Below are positions 16,901-25,596 of a stretch of 64,000 bases of DNA, one piece after another. The position numbers were made by a program, and so were the translations under genes. How positions within the stretch are numbered: position 1 is the first letter of the stretch; the number at the start of each line of letters is the position of its first letter. The stretch is from JACPPO01 sp965262505 (GTDB taxonomy: Bacteria > Acidobacteriota > Vicinamibacteria > Vicinamibacterales > UBA2999), in assembly GCA_965262505.1 (NCBI GenBank), contig CBDHFM010000023.1, positions 15,400 to 79,399 on the forward strand. The letters are read 5' to 3'. The notes beneath the pieces are model-generated. The model was given only the letters and a program-made list of their open reading frames with translations, ran no database searches and was not told the origin of the DNA.

Positions 16901-19095
16901 CTGGCACACGACGTCGGCGCCGGCAAGACGGGTCTATCCCCGCGTGTGCGGGGAAGCCATGCTGGCGGGGGGCTGGCACAAGTGGCAGAAGGGTCTATCC
17001 CCGCGTGTGCGGGGAAGCCTGTGCGTTATTCGTCGGCTGCCGCGCCTGGGCCGGGTCTATCCCCGCGTGTGCGGGGAAGCCACGAGCAGATCAGTATCCG
17101 TGTGCGCTGATAGGGGTCTATCCCCGCGTGTGCGGGGAAGCCTCTGCCATTTAGAGGCTCTTCGTCATAACGACGGGTCTATCCCCGCGTGTGCGGGGAA
17201 GCCGCGATCTACACGTGCCCATCCAGCACGTACGCGGGTCTATCCCCGCGTGTGCGGGGAAGCCGCCTCCTGAATATCAGACGTGGAGCCCGCCGCGGGT
17301 CTATCCCCGCGTGTGCGGGGAAGCCGTTGAACCGAAAGGGGATACTGGCCGGCACGGGGGTCTATCCCCGCGTGTGCGGGGAAGCCCCCTGCAACAACGT
17401 GACGTGCGTGCCTTCAGAGGGTCTATCCCCGCGTGTGCGGGGAAGCCGTCGGCCGGTCCGTGCAACTCTCGGGCATCGGGGGTCTATCCCCGCGTGTGCG
17501 GGGAAGCCGAATGGTCGGCGCTGGCGATTGCGGTGACCTGGGGTCTATCCCCGCGTGTGCGGGGAAGCCATGAGGCGACCGGCTGGGCCGGATGGCTGCC
17601 CGGGTCTATCCCCGCGTGTGCGGGGAAGCCGTTCTGATCTTTTAACGCATCTGTAATCAAGCGGGTCTATCCCCGCGTGTGCGGGGAAGCCTCGCGCCGA
17701 TGTGGGAAGGCGTCACGCTGATTGGGTCTATCCCCGCGTGTGCGGGGAAGCCTCGGCAGCATCCACGGCCAGCGAGTTGAGCTTGGGTCTATCCCCGCGT
17801 GTGCGGGGAAGCCGTCTTAGAGAGTGTCGACGTGGAGATTGGGTCGGGTCTATCCCCGCGTGTGCGGGGAAGCCTGCCCCGTCGTAGAAGGTGCACATGG
17901 TCATCCAGGGTCTATCCCCGCGTGTGCGGGGAAGCCGATAACAAGACGGTCTACTTTCTGCGTTTTGCGGGTCTATCCCCGCGTGTGCGGGGAAGCCCAT
18001 AGCCGTTTACCCCCGATGAAGAGGCTCTTGGGTCTATCCCCGCGTGTGCGGGGAAGCCTTGCCCACGACCTGGCCGAAGTGTTTACCGTCGGGTCTATCC
18101 CCGCGTGTGCGGGGAAGCCATGACTTCATTTTCGACGAGGACACCAGCAGAGGGTCTATCCCCGCGTGTGCGGGGAAGCCGAAGCGACCAGCGCCGCGAA
18201 TCGCTTGATTCAGGGTCTATCCCCGCGTGTGCGGGGAAGCCCATCCCAGCACTCAATGCGATCGGCTATTACCGGGTCTATCCCCGCGTGTGCGGGGAAG
18301 CCTAATGACCATTGCCCGCAGCCGGCTTCTCCAGGGGTCTATCCCCGCGTGTGCGGGGAAGCCGGTGAAACTGGTTACGCTATGAGCCATCGCTAGGGTC
18401 TATCCCCGCGTGTGCGGGGAAGCCTTCCGGGGGGCCCGTCTCCAGGACCGCGATGAGGGTCTATCCCCGCGTGTGCGGGGAAGCCACTCCACGACAGTGC
18501 TTGGTCTCCATCTCGATGGGTCTATCCCCGCGTGTGCGGGGAAGCCGGCCCGGTTGCCCGGGCACCCTCACTAGGCGCGGGTCTATCCCCGCGTGTGCGG
18601 GGAAGCCCGGACACGCCATAGCCAAGATCGCCGGCGCGGGGGTCTATCCCCGCGTGTGCGGGGAAGCCTCATGCCTAAATCCTACATCAGGTCATATCCG
18701 GGGTCTATCCCCGCGTGTGCGGGGAAGCCTACCTCGACGAATAGGCCATTCAGCGCGCGGCGGGTCTATCCCCGCGTGTGCGGGGAAGCCCTGGAGGTTG
18801 GACCTTATTCCAAGGCGGTGGTGGGTCTATCCCCGCGTGTGCGGGGAAGCCTTCACGTCGTGCCCGCTCATCCAGCGTGAGCTGGGTCTATCCCCGCGTG
18901 TGCGGGGAAGCCTTGACTCCGATGGTGGCGCCTGGCGTGGCCGCGGGTCTATCCCCGCGTGTGCGGGGAAGCCGGTGATCTTATAAGCGACGTTCGCCTT
19001 CACCAGGGTCTATCCCCGCGTGTGCGGGGAAGCCGCTGTCACGAGGCGGCGCTTCTCGTCGGACCTGGGTCTATCCCCGCGTGTGCGGGGAAGCC
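13901..19095 (-). CRISPR. type I-E CRISPR array, about 86 repeats
   Basis: Repeats of 29 bases (plus strand GGGTCTATCCCC, GCGTGTGC, GGGGAAGCC) alternate with spacers of 32 or 33 bases, period 61 or 62. I count 86 repeat units from end positions, including a truncated one at 13901-13920 and a degenerate one at 14136. On the minus strand the repeat reads like the E. coli I-E repeat (GGCTTCCCCGC, GCGGGGATAGACCC), so the array is transcribed leftwards from the leader at 19096, and the left end is oldest. Spacers at 16165-16196 and 16410-16441 differ by one base; those at 15372-15403 and 15494-15525 overlap by 16 bases. The first plus-strand base is G in nearly all repeats but A at 15526 and C at 16625. 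Translated frames across the array are artefacts. Confidence 0.99.
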
Positions 19096-19154
19096 TCTGT
19101 CAAATATTTGACAAAGGTGCGGCTCTCTTTAGTATTCAGTTGTCAATGATCTGA
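19096..19154 (-). promoter_or_regulatory. CRISPR leader
   Basis: The AT-richer stretch between the newest repeat and the cas2 stop is in the leader position. A perfect 16-bp palindrome TGTCAAATATTTGACA (19098-19113) begins two bases from the array. Minus-strand TTGACA (19146-19141) and TACTAA boxes could form part of a promoter, but I could not fit a standard spacing with certainty. The leader may extend into the 3' end of cas2. Confidence 0.7.
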
Positions 19155-19472
19155 TCAACAAGACCCAGCGTCAGTGCCTTGCAATCTCCTGACGAGGAGG
19201 ACCCCGTCGGCTTCGCAGATCTCCTTTGGCGGATCTCCAAGGTAGCGGAGTGCCAAGCCGCCATCGGCGGAACGATCACGCCAAATCATGGCAACGGCAC
19301 CGTTACCGAGCGCGCCGAACCAATCCTCCAACACCGACCAGATACGCTCGCGCACCCCAGCTGAGAGGTCAGGCGACACATAAACGCCGGGCGCAATCTC
19401 AAGCATCACTGAGGCGAGAAAGCCTCGATATCTCTGTTCGACGTCACGCGTGACGACCACGGTCGTGGGCAT
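19155..19472 (-). CDS. cas2: Cas2e, CRISPR adaptation protein
   Basis: The 105-residue protein matches the type I-E Cas2 (CasF/ygbF-like) form: MPTTVVVTRDVEQRYRGFLA, then SVMLEIAPGVYVSPDLSAGV and AVMIWRDRSADGGLALRYLG. With Cas1 it forms the integrase that inserts new spacers at the leader end. It is the last gene of the cas operon, 7 bases after cas1, and next to the leader. There is no DnaQ-like fusion, unlike some I-E Cas2 proteins; a separate DEDDh exonuclease gene lies beyond cas3. Confidence 0.93.
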   Translation of the reverse strand: MPTTVVVTRDVEQRYRGFLASVMLEIAPGVYVSPDLSAGVRERIWSVLEDWFGALGNGAVAMIWRDRSADGGLALRYLGDPPKEICEADGVLLVRRLQGTDAGSC

Positions 19473-19479
19473 CGCAAAC

Positions 19480-20370
19480 TTACGCTTTCGCCGCCGGATC
19501 CTCGAACAGATCCTTGATCCGCTCGATCATTTTCGGAATCGTCCGTTCCCGGCTGAGCGTGCGCCCGGTCTCTCGTCGTGTCACGCGTTCAATGTTCTCA
19601 CTGGCCGTGTCTCTCAGGGCTTTCTTGGCCGCGCGGAACGCCGTGGGGATGGTGACGGAGTCGCGAAACAGATCAGCGATGTCGAGCACGAAGGATTGTC
19701 CGGCATCTTCATGAATGAAGCCGAGTTGCGGGATGGTAGCCGTTGCTGCCACGGCGATGGCGGCGGCGGCTTCAACTGCGCTCGCCGCATGGTTCAGCGC
19801 CTGGTTTGGTAGGTCGGTCGCCATCGGCCGGGCACGGTCGTAGCGCCGTCCCTGCCAAGTGATTCCAATCTGCAGCGCCACCAGACGATAGGTTGCCTTC
19901 ATCTTGGCGCCCTCGATGCCGCGCAACACCGAGATGTCGCCGTGCGGAAGCACCTCGCCTAGGCGCCAGGCGTACATCCGACGAGCGATCTGGAGACGCG
20001 CGTTCGTGTTCGCCCAGGCGCGCGCCTGCCGCCGCGCGAGTCCCGACCGATCAGGGATTAATGGCGGGGCGGTGTAGCATCGCACCCCATCTTCGCCGAC
20101 GGCGGCGAGCGCGGTGCCATGCCGAGCCAATAGACGTAGCGCGTCGTGACTGACCGTCGATCCAGGACCGAGCAGGATCATGGAGACGCCCTGGAACGGA
20201 ATGGCGTAGTGCCCAGGCCCCAACGGGTCATTCTCCGCCAACTGCGAGCCGCGTTCGAAGGAGAGCGTTCCGTCTCGCGCCGTCAACGCGCCCCGCGACA
20301 ACCAGAGAAGCCCGGCCCGATCCGCATGAGGAATTCTGGCGGTTTCGAGGCCGAGGCGTCCTTTGAACAT
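19480..20370 (-). CDS. cas1: Cas1e, CRISPR integrase
   Basis: The 296-residue protein is a type I-E Cas1. The catalytic triad regions are visible: RGIEGAKMKATYRLVA (Glu), GFIHEDAGQSFVLDIADLF (His and Asp) and FRDSVTIPTAF. With Cas2 it captures and integrates prespacers. Its ATG follows directly on the cas6e TGA, so translation is coupled. Length is normal for the family. Confidence 0.95.
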   Translation of the reverse strand: MFKGRLGLETARIPHADRAGLLWLSRGALTARDGTLSFERGSQLAENDPLGPGHYAIPFQGVSMILLGPGSTVSHDALRLLARHGTALAAVGEDGVRCYTAPPLIPDRSGLARRQARAWANTNARLQIARRMYAWRLGEVLPHGDISVLRGIEGAKMKATYRLVALQIGITWQGRRYDRARPMATDLPNQALNHAASAVEAAAAIAVAATATIPQLGFIHEDAGQSFVLDIADLFRDSVTIPTAFRAAKKALRDTASENIERVTRRETGRTLSRERTIPKMIERIKDLFEDPAAKA

Positions 20371-21153
20371 TCAGCGCTCCGCCGCCAGATGGTTTGGGGG
20401 GCGCAACAGCAACATGCCGTAGCCGTAGGCCCGGTGACGTCCGACGCCGTGACGCAAAACTTGGGCAAACACCTTCGGATTCGAGACGGCAAACGTGCCA
20501 TGCAGGGTCGCGTCTGGTCCCTCCGGACCTCGGCCCTGGCCACGAATCGCGCGCGTTCGTCGAAACGCGACCAGGGCGCACTGCTCGACGACGACCGCGT
20601 CACCGAATCGCTCGATGAGCCATGCAGCGTAGACCGATTGACGTGTCACATCGTGCTTCGCCGCTGCCTCAGGATCGGTCCACCCGCGCGGAAACCGTCG
20701 AATGACGGCCACCTTGAACGCATCGACCTCCGCGCCATGCGAGAGCAGTCTGGCGTGCGGCTCGTCCGGCAGATCCTGTCGCAACCGCCGCACAGGCCGG
20801 AGCCGGACATCGAAGCCGAGGCGTCGACCCGGCGTGAAGGTCGTCGGCATCCGCTTCGATCGCATCTTCTGCGGATCGATGACGGCGAGGCAGTCTGGCG
20901 TGGCCACCGCGGCCGCGGTGTGGCGCAGCGTCTCCTCGTCCATCTCCGTATAGGCGTAGAGCGCAGCACCGGGGCGGCGTTCGGACGCGAACAAGCGGAA
21001 GGGTTGTAGCGCGGCCTTGCCGAACATCGCGGACAGCAGAACATGGAGCGCATAGCCCTCATCAAACGACCCACGCCGGATAAGCCCCCGGTCGCCGGCC
21101 CAGCGGTTGAACGCTCGCATGCTGAACGGCGCGTGGATCAGATGGGTCGTCAT
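20371..21153 (-). CDS. cas6e: Cas6e (CasE/Cse3), crRNA-processing endoribonuclease
   Basis: This 260-residue RAMP protein carries the Cse3 signature DEGYALHVLLSAMFG near residues 30-44 and the C-terminal HGVGRHRAYGYGMLLLRP glycine-rich loop. It cuts pre-crRNA at the base of the repeat hairpin and stays bound to the crRNA 3' stem as part of Cascade. Its start overlaps the cas5e stop by 4 bases. It is at the long end of the family's size range. Confidence 0.93.
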   Translation of the reverse strand: MTTHLIHAPFSMRAFNRWAGDRGLIRRGSFDEGYALHVLLSAMFGKAALQPFRLFASERRPGAALYAYTEMDEETLRHTAAAVATPDCLAVIDPQKMRSKRMPTTFTPGRRLGFDVRLRPVRRLRQDLPDEPHARLLSHGAEVDAFKVAVIRRFPRGWTDPEAAAKHDVTRQSVYAAWLIERFGDAVVVEQCALVAFRRTRAIRGQGRGPEGPDATLHGTFAVSNPKVFAQVLRHGVGRHRAYGYGMLLLRPPNHLAAER

Positions 21154-21866
21154 TCTTCATCCTTCGACGCATTGAGTGAGCCTTCGCAGATGCGTCGCGC
21201 ACCGCCGTGGAGCCCGCTGTGCCAATTGCGTTCGTCCGTCACATCGGACGTCCGATGCGCGCCATCCGTGCCCTCCGACGCGGGCCAGAACGCGGGCAGC
21301 ATGGCCGCGCCAGCCGGGGCGATCTGTCGTAGCGCCGTGCGCACATCAACGGCGTCCTTGACCCAGCCATTGAAGATCGGCGAGGACGGCAGGCACGCTT
21401 TCCGTCCGATGAACAGTGGCCTTGCGGGTCGGTCGAGTGCCGCGGCCAGCTCCTCAAGGGGCGGCGACACGTCTGCTGGCTCAAGCCGCAGGACGACGGC
21501 CACGCGCACGTCTGTGTGGTACTCGCGCCAGCGCTGATGCGCCCCCGTATAGGTTGCGGCTCCGCCGGCCCGCCCCGCTGGAACACCTCGAGTGGTCCAG
21601 GCCCGATCGTTCTTGCCGAGCTTCACGGTTTGATAGTCCGTCATCCGGCTCAGTCTCACCTCCTGCTCCCACAACACCCCGAACACGATTCGTTCCTGGA
21701 GCGATTGGTGCTCTGCACGCATCGCCCGCGTCCAGCCAAGCGCGTTGGCAAGCAGCCCTGTCATCATGGATGTAGCCGGAAAGTCCCGAATCACGCCCCT
21801 GGCGTCGATCGTCTCACCGCCAAAGGCTGCGAGCGGGGCGCGGAGCCGCAGATGTAGCCACTGCAT
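21150..21866 (-). CDS. cas5: Cas5e (CasD), Cascade subunit
   Basis: The start MQWLHLRLRAPLAAFGGETI at 21866 gives 238 residues and overlaps the cas7e stop by one base (TGATG); the longer open frame to 21902 is not needed. RAMP features include RLRAPLAAFG and DFPATSMMTGLLANALGW. The protein caps the crRNA 5' handle in Cascade. RLSRMTDYQTVKLG is typical of CasD proteins. Confidence 0.93.
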   Translation of the reverse strand: MQWLHLRLRAPLAAFGGETIDARGVIRDFPATSMMTGLLANALGWTRAMRAEHQSLQERIVFGVLWEQEVRLSRMTDYQTVKLGKNDRAWTTRGVPAGRAGGAATYTGAHQRWREYHTDVRVAVVLRLEPADVSPPLEELAAALDRPARPLFIGRKACLPSSPIFNGWVKDAVDVRTALRQIAPAGAAMLPAFWPASEGTDGAHRTSDVTDERNWHSGLHGGARRICEGSLNASKDEE

Positions 21867-22999
21867 CAGGCGTCGCCCGTTCGCATCGCCGTGGCAGACC
21901 ATCTGGCAAGTTCAGCCAGCGAGAGCCGACTGGCTCCTGGCATAGCCGCGTCGTCGAGGCTCATGAGCCACCGTGCTTCACCTGTTTCGTAGACCGCGTC
22001 GAGCTGCTCGAGGTGTTGACGCACGGCCTCCGCCGCTTTTCGAGTGACGGGCGGGCAGTGTTCGCGAAAGGCCTCGGCCAAGCTGCGCGGCTGCCGATCA
22101 CCGGCCTCGACCAACATCCAACTCGCGTAGCTGTACGGCGCCGTTGGCCCCAGCTTCGCTCCCGGCGAGACCGTGGCAATCAGTTGGACCAGCCGTTCCG
22201 CGACGTCCGCTGCCATCTCGGCGTCGCCACTGAGATTGTCGAGCAACATGCCCCGATCGAGCACGACGTACCCATAGAAGAGCCCGGAGGTGAGTTCGGT
22301 TTCGCCAATGTGGTCCGCGCCGGCGTCGTCCTCGAGGCGCTGGAGATCGTCGACGACGGTGAAGTAGTCGCTCTCGCTCTCTTCCGCATGCACGGTGAAG
22401 GCGTGGGCCACATGGACGGCGGCATCGATGTTGGCCTCGACGTCTGATGTCACCATTCGTCCGAACAGCGCGGCAACAAGCCCACCGGGGAGCGAGCATC
22501 CTTCTCGCAAGGCCTTCATGTTCGCCTTCGAGTGCTGCACCCACGCTTTTGCGGCCGCCTCAGACTTCTTGAGATTGCCTCGGTGGTCATCTGCGATTTT
22601 GCGCGCTTCATCGGCGAGATAAGCGATTTCTGGCTCACCGAGCAGTAGCGGTTGGCGATTTGAAATACTTTCGCCTTTCTCGCCGTACACGGCGGTTTGG
22701 AACGCGGCCTCGATGACCTTGATCGCGTCCGGGTCGTGGCCGGCACGTTTCAGCGGTTCGATTACTCGGCGGGTGACCGTCTCCCGGGATCGGACCGCGG
22801 CCGTGGCCCCATCGATTCGTTGCAGCGCGTGGATGTCGTCGGCCATGCGCCAGTGCCGTTTGAGACACTGCGACGACACACGCGTGCGGATGCTGCCGCC
22901 GTAGGTGATCCGTTTGGCGAGGCCGGAATCGTCGCGGTTCAGGAGTGCGGCGGAGTAGCCGTGCAGGCTGTGAATTTGAAGAAAGCGGACATTACGCAT
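21866..22999 (-). CDS. cas7: Cas7e (CasC/Cse4), Cascade backbone subunit
   Basis: The start MRNVRFLQIHSLHGYSAALL at 22999 follows an AAGGAG site, overlaps the cse2 stop and gives 377 residues. Family motifs include NRDDSGLAKRITYGG, RTRVSSQCLKRHWR and ALFGRMVTSDVEANIDAAVHV. Six copies of this protein form the crRNA-binding filament of Cascade. The open frame upstream of 22999 lies inside cse2 and is not part of the gene. Confidence 0.95.
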   Translation of the reverse strand: MRNVRFLQIHSLHGYSAALLNRDDSGLAKRITYGGSIRTRVSSQCLKRHWRMADDIHALQRIDGATAAVRSRETVTRRVIEPLKRAGHDPDAIKVIEAAFQTAVYGEKGESISNRQPLLLGEPEIAYLADEARKIADDHRGNLKKSEAAAKAWVQHSKANMKALREGCSLPGGLVAALFGRMVTSDVEANIDAAVHVAHAFTVHAEESESDYFTVVDDLQRLEDDAGADHIGETELTSGLFYGYVVLDRGMLLDNLSGDAEMAADVAERLVQLIATVSPGAKLGPTAPYSYASWMLVEAGDRQPRSLAEAFREHCPPVTRKAAEAVRQHLEQLDAVYETGEARWLMSLDDAAMPGASRLSLAELARWSATAMRTGDA

Positions 23000-23558
23000 C
23001 AGAAGTCTCCTTATGCTGCGATTCGCGCCTGGTTGAGGCGTCTGCGCTGTAGTACTCACGAGCGATCGTGCGGGTCGTCTGTTCGTCGCCGAACAGGATG
23101 AAGTGCGCAAGCGTCACGAGATCGAAGCAGTGGTGTTCGCCAGCGGCAAGCTGGCGGCAGGCGCGGATCGTGCGCTCACGGCGCAGTGTCGTCGTCGCCG
23201 CAAGGAGGCGGGCGAGACGCACCTCCGACAGGCGTGCGTTGTACAGCGCTTTTCCCATGGGGAGCCGGCCGTGCGCCGAGGGCTTGCCGGCAGCTCGCCC
23301 CTTGGGCGTGAGGATCGCGATGGCTTGCACCAGTGCGGCCCAGCCGGCTTCGTTCCTCGCCGCCTCGTTGGGCGCGTACTCTGCGAGCAGTTTCCAGAAG
23401 GCGGCCGAGCCAGCACCGACAAACGGCCCGCGGCGGAGGGCTGCCACCGGCCCCGGCTCGAGCCGCGCGATTTCAGAGGCGAGCTTGGGGATCATTTCCC
23501 TCAGCCGCGGGGTACTGGTGGCACTGCCTTTGACCGGAAGCGTTCCCTCAAGCGACAT
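22992..23558 (-). CDS. cse2: Cse2 (CasB, Cas11), Cascade small subunit
   Basis: With start MSLEGTLPVKGSATSTPRLR at 23558 the protein has 188 residues. An AAGGAGG ribosome site sits at ideal spacing and the start overlaps the cse1 stop by 11 bases. The all-helical protein has the conserved segments PGPVAALRRG, AAFWKLLAEY and GRAAGKPSAHGRLPMGKALY. Two copies line the Cascade belly and stabilise the R-loop. Confidence 0.92.
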   Translation of the reverse strand: MSLEGTLPVKGSATSTPRLREMIPKLASEIARLEPGPVAALRRGPFVGAGSAAFWKLLAEYAPNEAARNEAGWAALVQAIAILTPKGRAAGKPSAHGRLPMGKALYNARLSEVRLARLLAATTTLRRERTIRACRQLAAGEHHCFDLVTLAHFILFGDEQTTRTIAREYYSADASTRRESQHKETSDA

Positions 23559-25128
23559 CGTTGGCCTCCTTGGTGCCGAAGATCTCTGGTTGATCGCTGA
23601 ACACACTCCGTCGGCGGAGTCGCCCCCAAAACGCGCTGGTGGCGCGGGCCCGTGCCCGATGGCGATGGATCGCCGGGCACGGCACTGTTTCGATGGCTTC
23701 AATCAGAAGGTTGTGGGCGTCGGCGATCATGCCCCGCGCGAACATCGCACGGCGGGTCGCGACTTCTGTCTCGTCCGCCGCCTGGAATCGGTCCTCCAGC
23801 GCCGCGAAGAATTGTGCGTCGGCCGCCGCGTCGAGGCGGCGCGCATAGGGATTGGCATGCGCCCGGTCAGCCTTGGTCAGATGGGTCGTGAGCTTGCCGC
23901 CGCTGGCCGCCACGGCGACGCCGAATCGTAAGGCCTTCTCGATGGATCCGATCTCCTCGATCTGCGCATGAGCGATCTCTGCCAGCGTATTGCGTTCTCT
24001 CTGTCTGAACAGCGCTGAGACGGTCGTGCGGGAGAATCTGATGTCGCGGCGCTCGTGGTACCCGTCGGTCTTACCCTGACCACCGGCGATGCCGCGCGCA
24101 ACGAGCCGCCAGTCTCCTGATGCTGCGGTATCGATTCGCATCGCCGGCGGATGGCGGAAGGCGGTCTCGTCGAGAACCAGCTTGGCGAGGCGGTCGTAGC
24201 GAAACCCCACACCGGAGAGTGACAGCGCCTTGCCGTCCGCTGTGTTCACCGGAGTCCAGAAATCGCCAAGATCGCCATGCGCTGCCTTCGCCGCAATACG
24301 CGCCGCCTTTGAGGACGCTGTCCAGGCGGTGATCTCCCGGTCCACCGCACGCAGCCGCACGCGGCGGCAGATCTCGATGAAGTAGGGGTCCAGCCTCCGT
24401 AAATCGAGCGAGTTTCTGCCGTCCCAGGACTCAAGCCAGAGCAACGCCAACCCGTTCTCTGGGTCGAAGTAGTCGGGGTAGTCCTCCAGCAAGGCGGTAC
24501 GCCCCGCGAGCATCCGGCGCAGGTCATGAAACAGGTGCGCTCCCAGGCCACCGTCAGCTGGAGCGAGACCGAGACAGGGTCGTGCGGAGAATCCCCCGTT
24601 CATGCGGGCGATGCCGTAGTTGCCGGCGCCCAGAAAGCCGGCCATCGTCTGCAGGTCAATGAGCGCGAAAATCCAGTCGTCGGGCGCGCTTCCGATCGCG
24701 ACCGTTTGTTTGACGTCATGATTCTTCGCCGTAACCAGAAGGTCGAGGTCGTCGGGCGTCACCACTCGGCCGCGATAGTCGTCAAGACCGTTCGGGGCAG
24801 GGGCCTGCATGAAGGCTGGCCGAGTGGGGTCGTCGACGATCAGGCGCCAGGGAGCGTCATCACTGAACGCCGGCGTGAGGCTCTGGAGTAGCCCACGCCA
24901 GTCTGCGGCGGTCCGAGGCGGCACGGTCTGGCTCGCTCGGTGCAGCGCGACCACGCCGAGTTGCGCCAGGAAGGCATGCCACGCGTGACGTTGATGGGGC
25001 CGGAGCGCGGGAAAGGCTTCGATGTCGTCAGTAGACATCGCGCCATACACATCCGGCAGCGACATCGCTGTGGTCGTGCCGTCGATCAAGCGAACACGGA
25101 TCAGAGGGTCGTTGAGCAGACTATGCAT
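23548..25128 (-). CDS. cse1: Cse1 (CasA, Cas8e), Cascade large subunit
   Basis: I choose the ATG at 25128 (MHSLLNDPLIRVRLIDGTTT), giving 526 residues, because family members begin with this segment; the open frame to 25200 would run through a repeat-like hairpin. Motifs include WRLIVDDPTRPAFMQAPAP and AKNHDVKQ (the L1-like loop). The subunit reads the PAM, bends DNA and recruits Cas3. It is the first gene of the seven-gene operon cse1-cse2-cas7e-cas5e-cas6e-cas1-cas2, all overlapping or within 8 bases. Confidence 0.95.
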   Translation of the reverse strand: MHSLLNDPLIRVRLIDGTTTAMSLPDVYGAMSTDDIEAFPALRPHQRHAWHAFLAQLGVVALHRASQTVPPRTAADWRGLLQSLTPAFSDDAPWRLIVDDPTRPAFMQAPAPNGLDDYRGRVVTPDDLDLLVTAKNHDVKQTVAIGSAPDDWIFALIDLQTMAGFLGAGNYGIARMNGGFSARPCLGLAPADGGLGAHLFHDLRRMLAGRTALLEDYPDYFDPENGLALLWLESWDGRNSLDLRRLDPYFIEICRRVRLRAVDREITAWTASSKAARIAAKAAHGDLGDFWTPVNTADGKALSLSGVGFRYDRLAKLVLDETAFRHPPAMRIDTAASGDWRLVARGIAGGQGKTDGYHERRDIRFSRTTVSALFRQRERNTLAEIAHAQIEEIGSIEKALRFGVAVAASGGKLTTHLTKADRAHANPYARRLDAAADAQFFAALEDRFQAADETEVATRRAMFARGMIADAHNLLIEAIETVPCPAIHRHRARARATSAFWGRLRRRSVFSDQPEIFGTKEANDVA

Positions 25129-25144
25129 GGTGCCGTCATCTACG

Positions 25145-25173
25145 TATTCTGTCCCCGCTAAGGCGGGGGAGCG
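25145..25173 (-). ncRNA. isolated CRISPR-repeat-like hairpin upstream of cse1
   Basis: These 29 bases align with the array repeat at 19 positions. The whole CCCCGC / GCGGGG stem is kept, as are flanking TCT and AGC, while the loop bases differ. Orientation is the same as the array (minus strand). It ends 16 bases before the cse1 start codon. It could be a Cas6e-binding element in the cse1 5' leader, or the repeat part of a regulatory crRNA-like RNA as in CreA-type systems. Transcription is not shown. Confidence 0.6.
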
Positions 25174-25336
25174 GTGTTCTTCGTACCGTATACGGGGCAA
25201 TCTCCGATGTGATCGGAGGCGCCGCAGATGAAGATCTGTGGTTGCTACCGACCGTAATCCGGCTACAATGCACGCGTGTTCTCCGTGCCTATGAGCACAG
25301 GTTCACCGCCAAGCAGCGTGGCGGCTGCTTGAGTGT

Positions 25337-25408
25337 AGGCCCCGGCCGGACTCGAACCGGCTTTTCACCACTGCTAAAGGTGCGTCTTAACCTTTGAACT
25401 ACGGGGCC
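25337..25408 (-). tRNA. tRNA-like gene, anticodon uncertain (best fit AGC)
   Basis: The minus strand folds as a 72-base cloverleaf: acceptor GGCCCCG pairs with CGGGGCC, the T arm is GCCGG-TTCGAGT-CCGGC and the D arm starts GTTC. The anticodon arm CACCT-TTAGCAG-TGGTG has one U-U mismatch and gives AGC by position, an anticodon that is rare in bacteria. CCA is not encoded and the variable region has only four bases. It may be a diverged or decayed tRNA on mobile DNA. It lies between cse1 and cas3. Confidence 0.55.
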
Positions 25409-25420
25409 ATTTGGAGCTAC

Positions 25421-25455
25421 GGCCGCCGAGCTCGTCTCTCGGCGGCCGTTTTTTT
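25421..25455 (+). terminator. strong hairpin terminator between tRNA-like gene and cas3
   Basis: GGCCGCCGAG pairs with CTCGGCGGCC around a 7-base loop, followed by a run of seven T on the plus strand. It would stop plus-strand transcription. No plus-strand gene lies just upstream, so it may block antisense reading into cas3, or hint at a short plus-strand RNA between 25200 and 25420. The following 25456-25596 is AT-rich and contains the palindrome CATTAATATTAATG (25566-25579). Confidence 0.75.
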
Positions 25456-25596
25456 GCTCTTTTTAAACATCTCGACGTTTTTCTCTAGGCTGGCTCCACA
25501 AATAGAGCATCGTCGACTTAGTTTTCTTGTTCCGTCTAAAATACCTTATGAGTAAGTTCTTTGTACCATAAACATTAATATTAATGCACGTGGCTG

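Noticed and set aside
13867..19095. Many long open frames across the array with YPRVCGEA / SIPACAGKP / LSPRVRGS repeats
   Set aside because: These are translations of the CRISPR repeat in three frames; period 61 and variable spacers show they are not proteins.
25566..25579. Palindrome CATTAATATTAATG downstream of cas3 as a third dif-like site
   Set aside because: The spacing and the TTATG arm do not fit the 11-6-11 layout; probably chance in AT-rich DNA.
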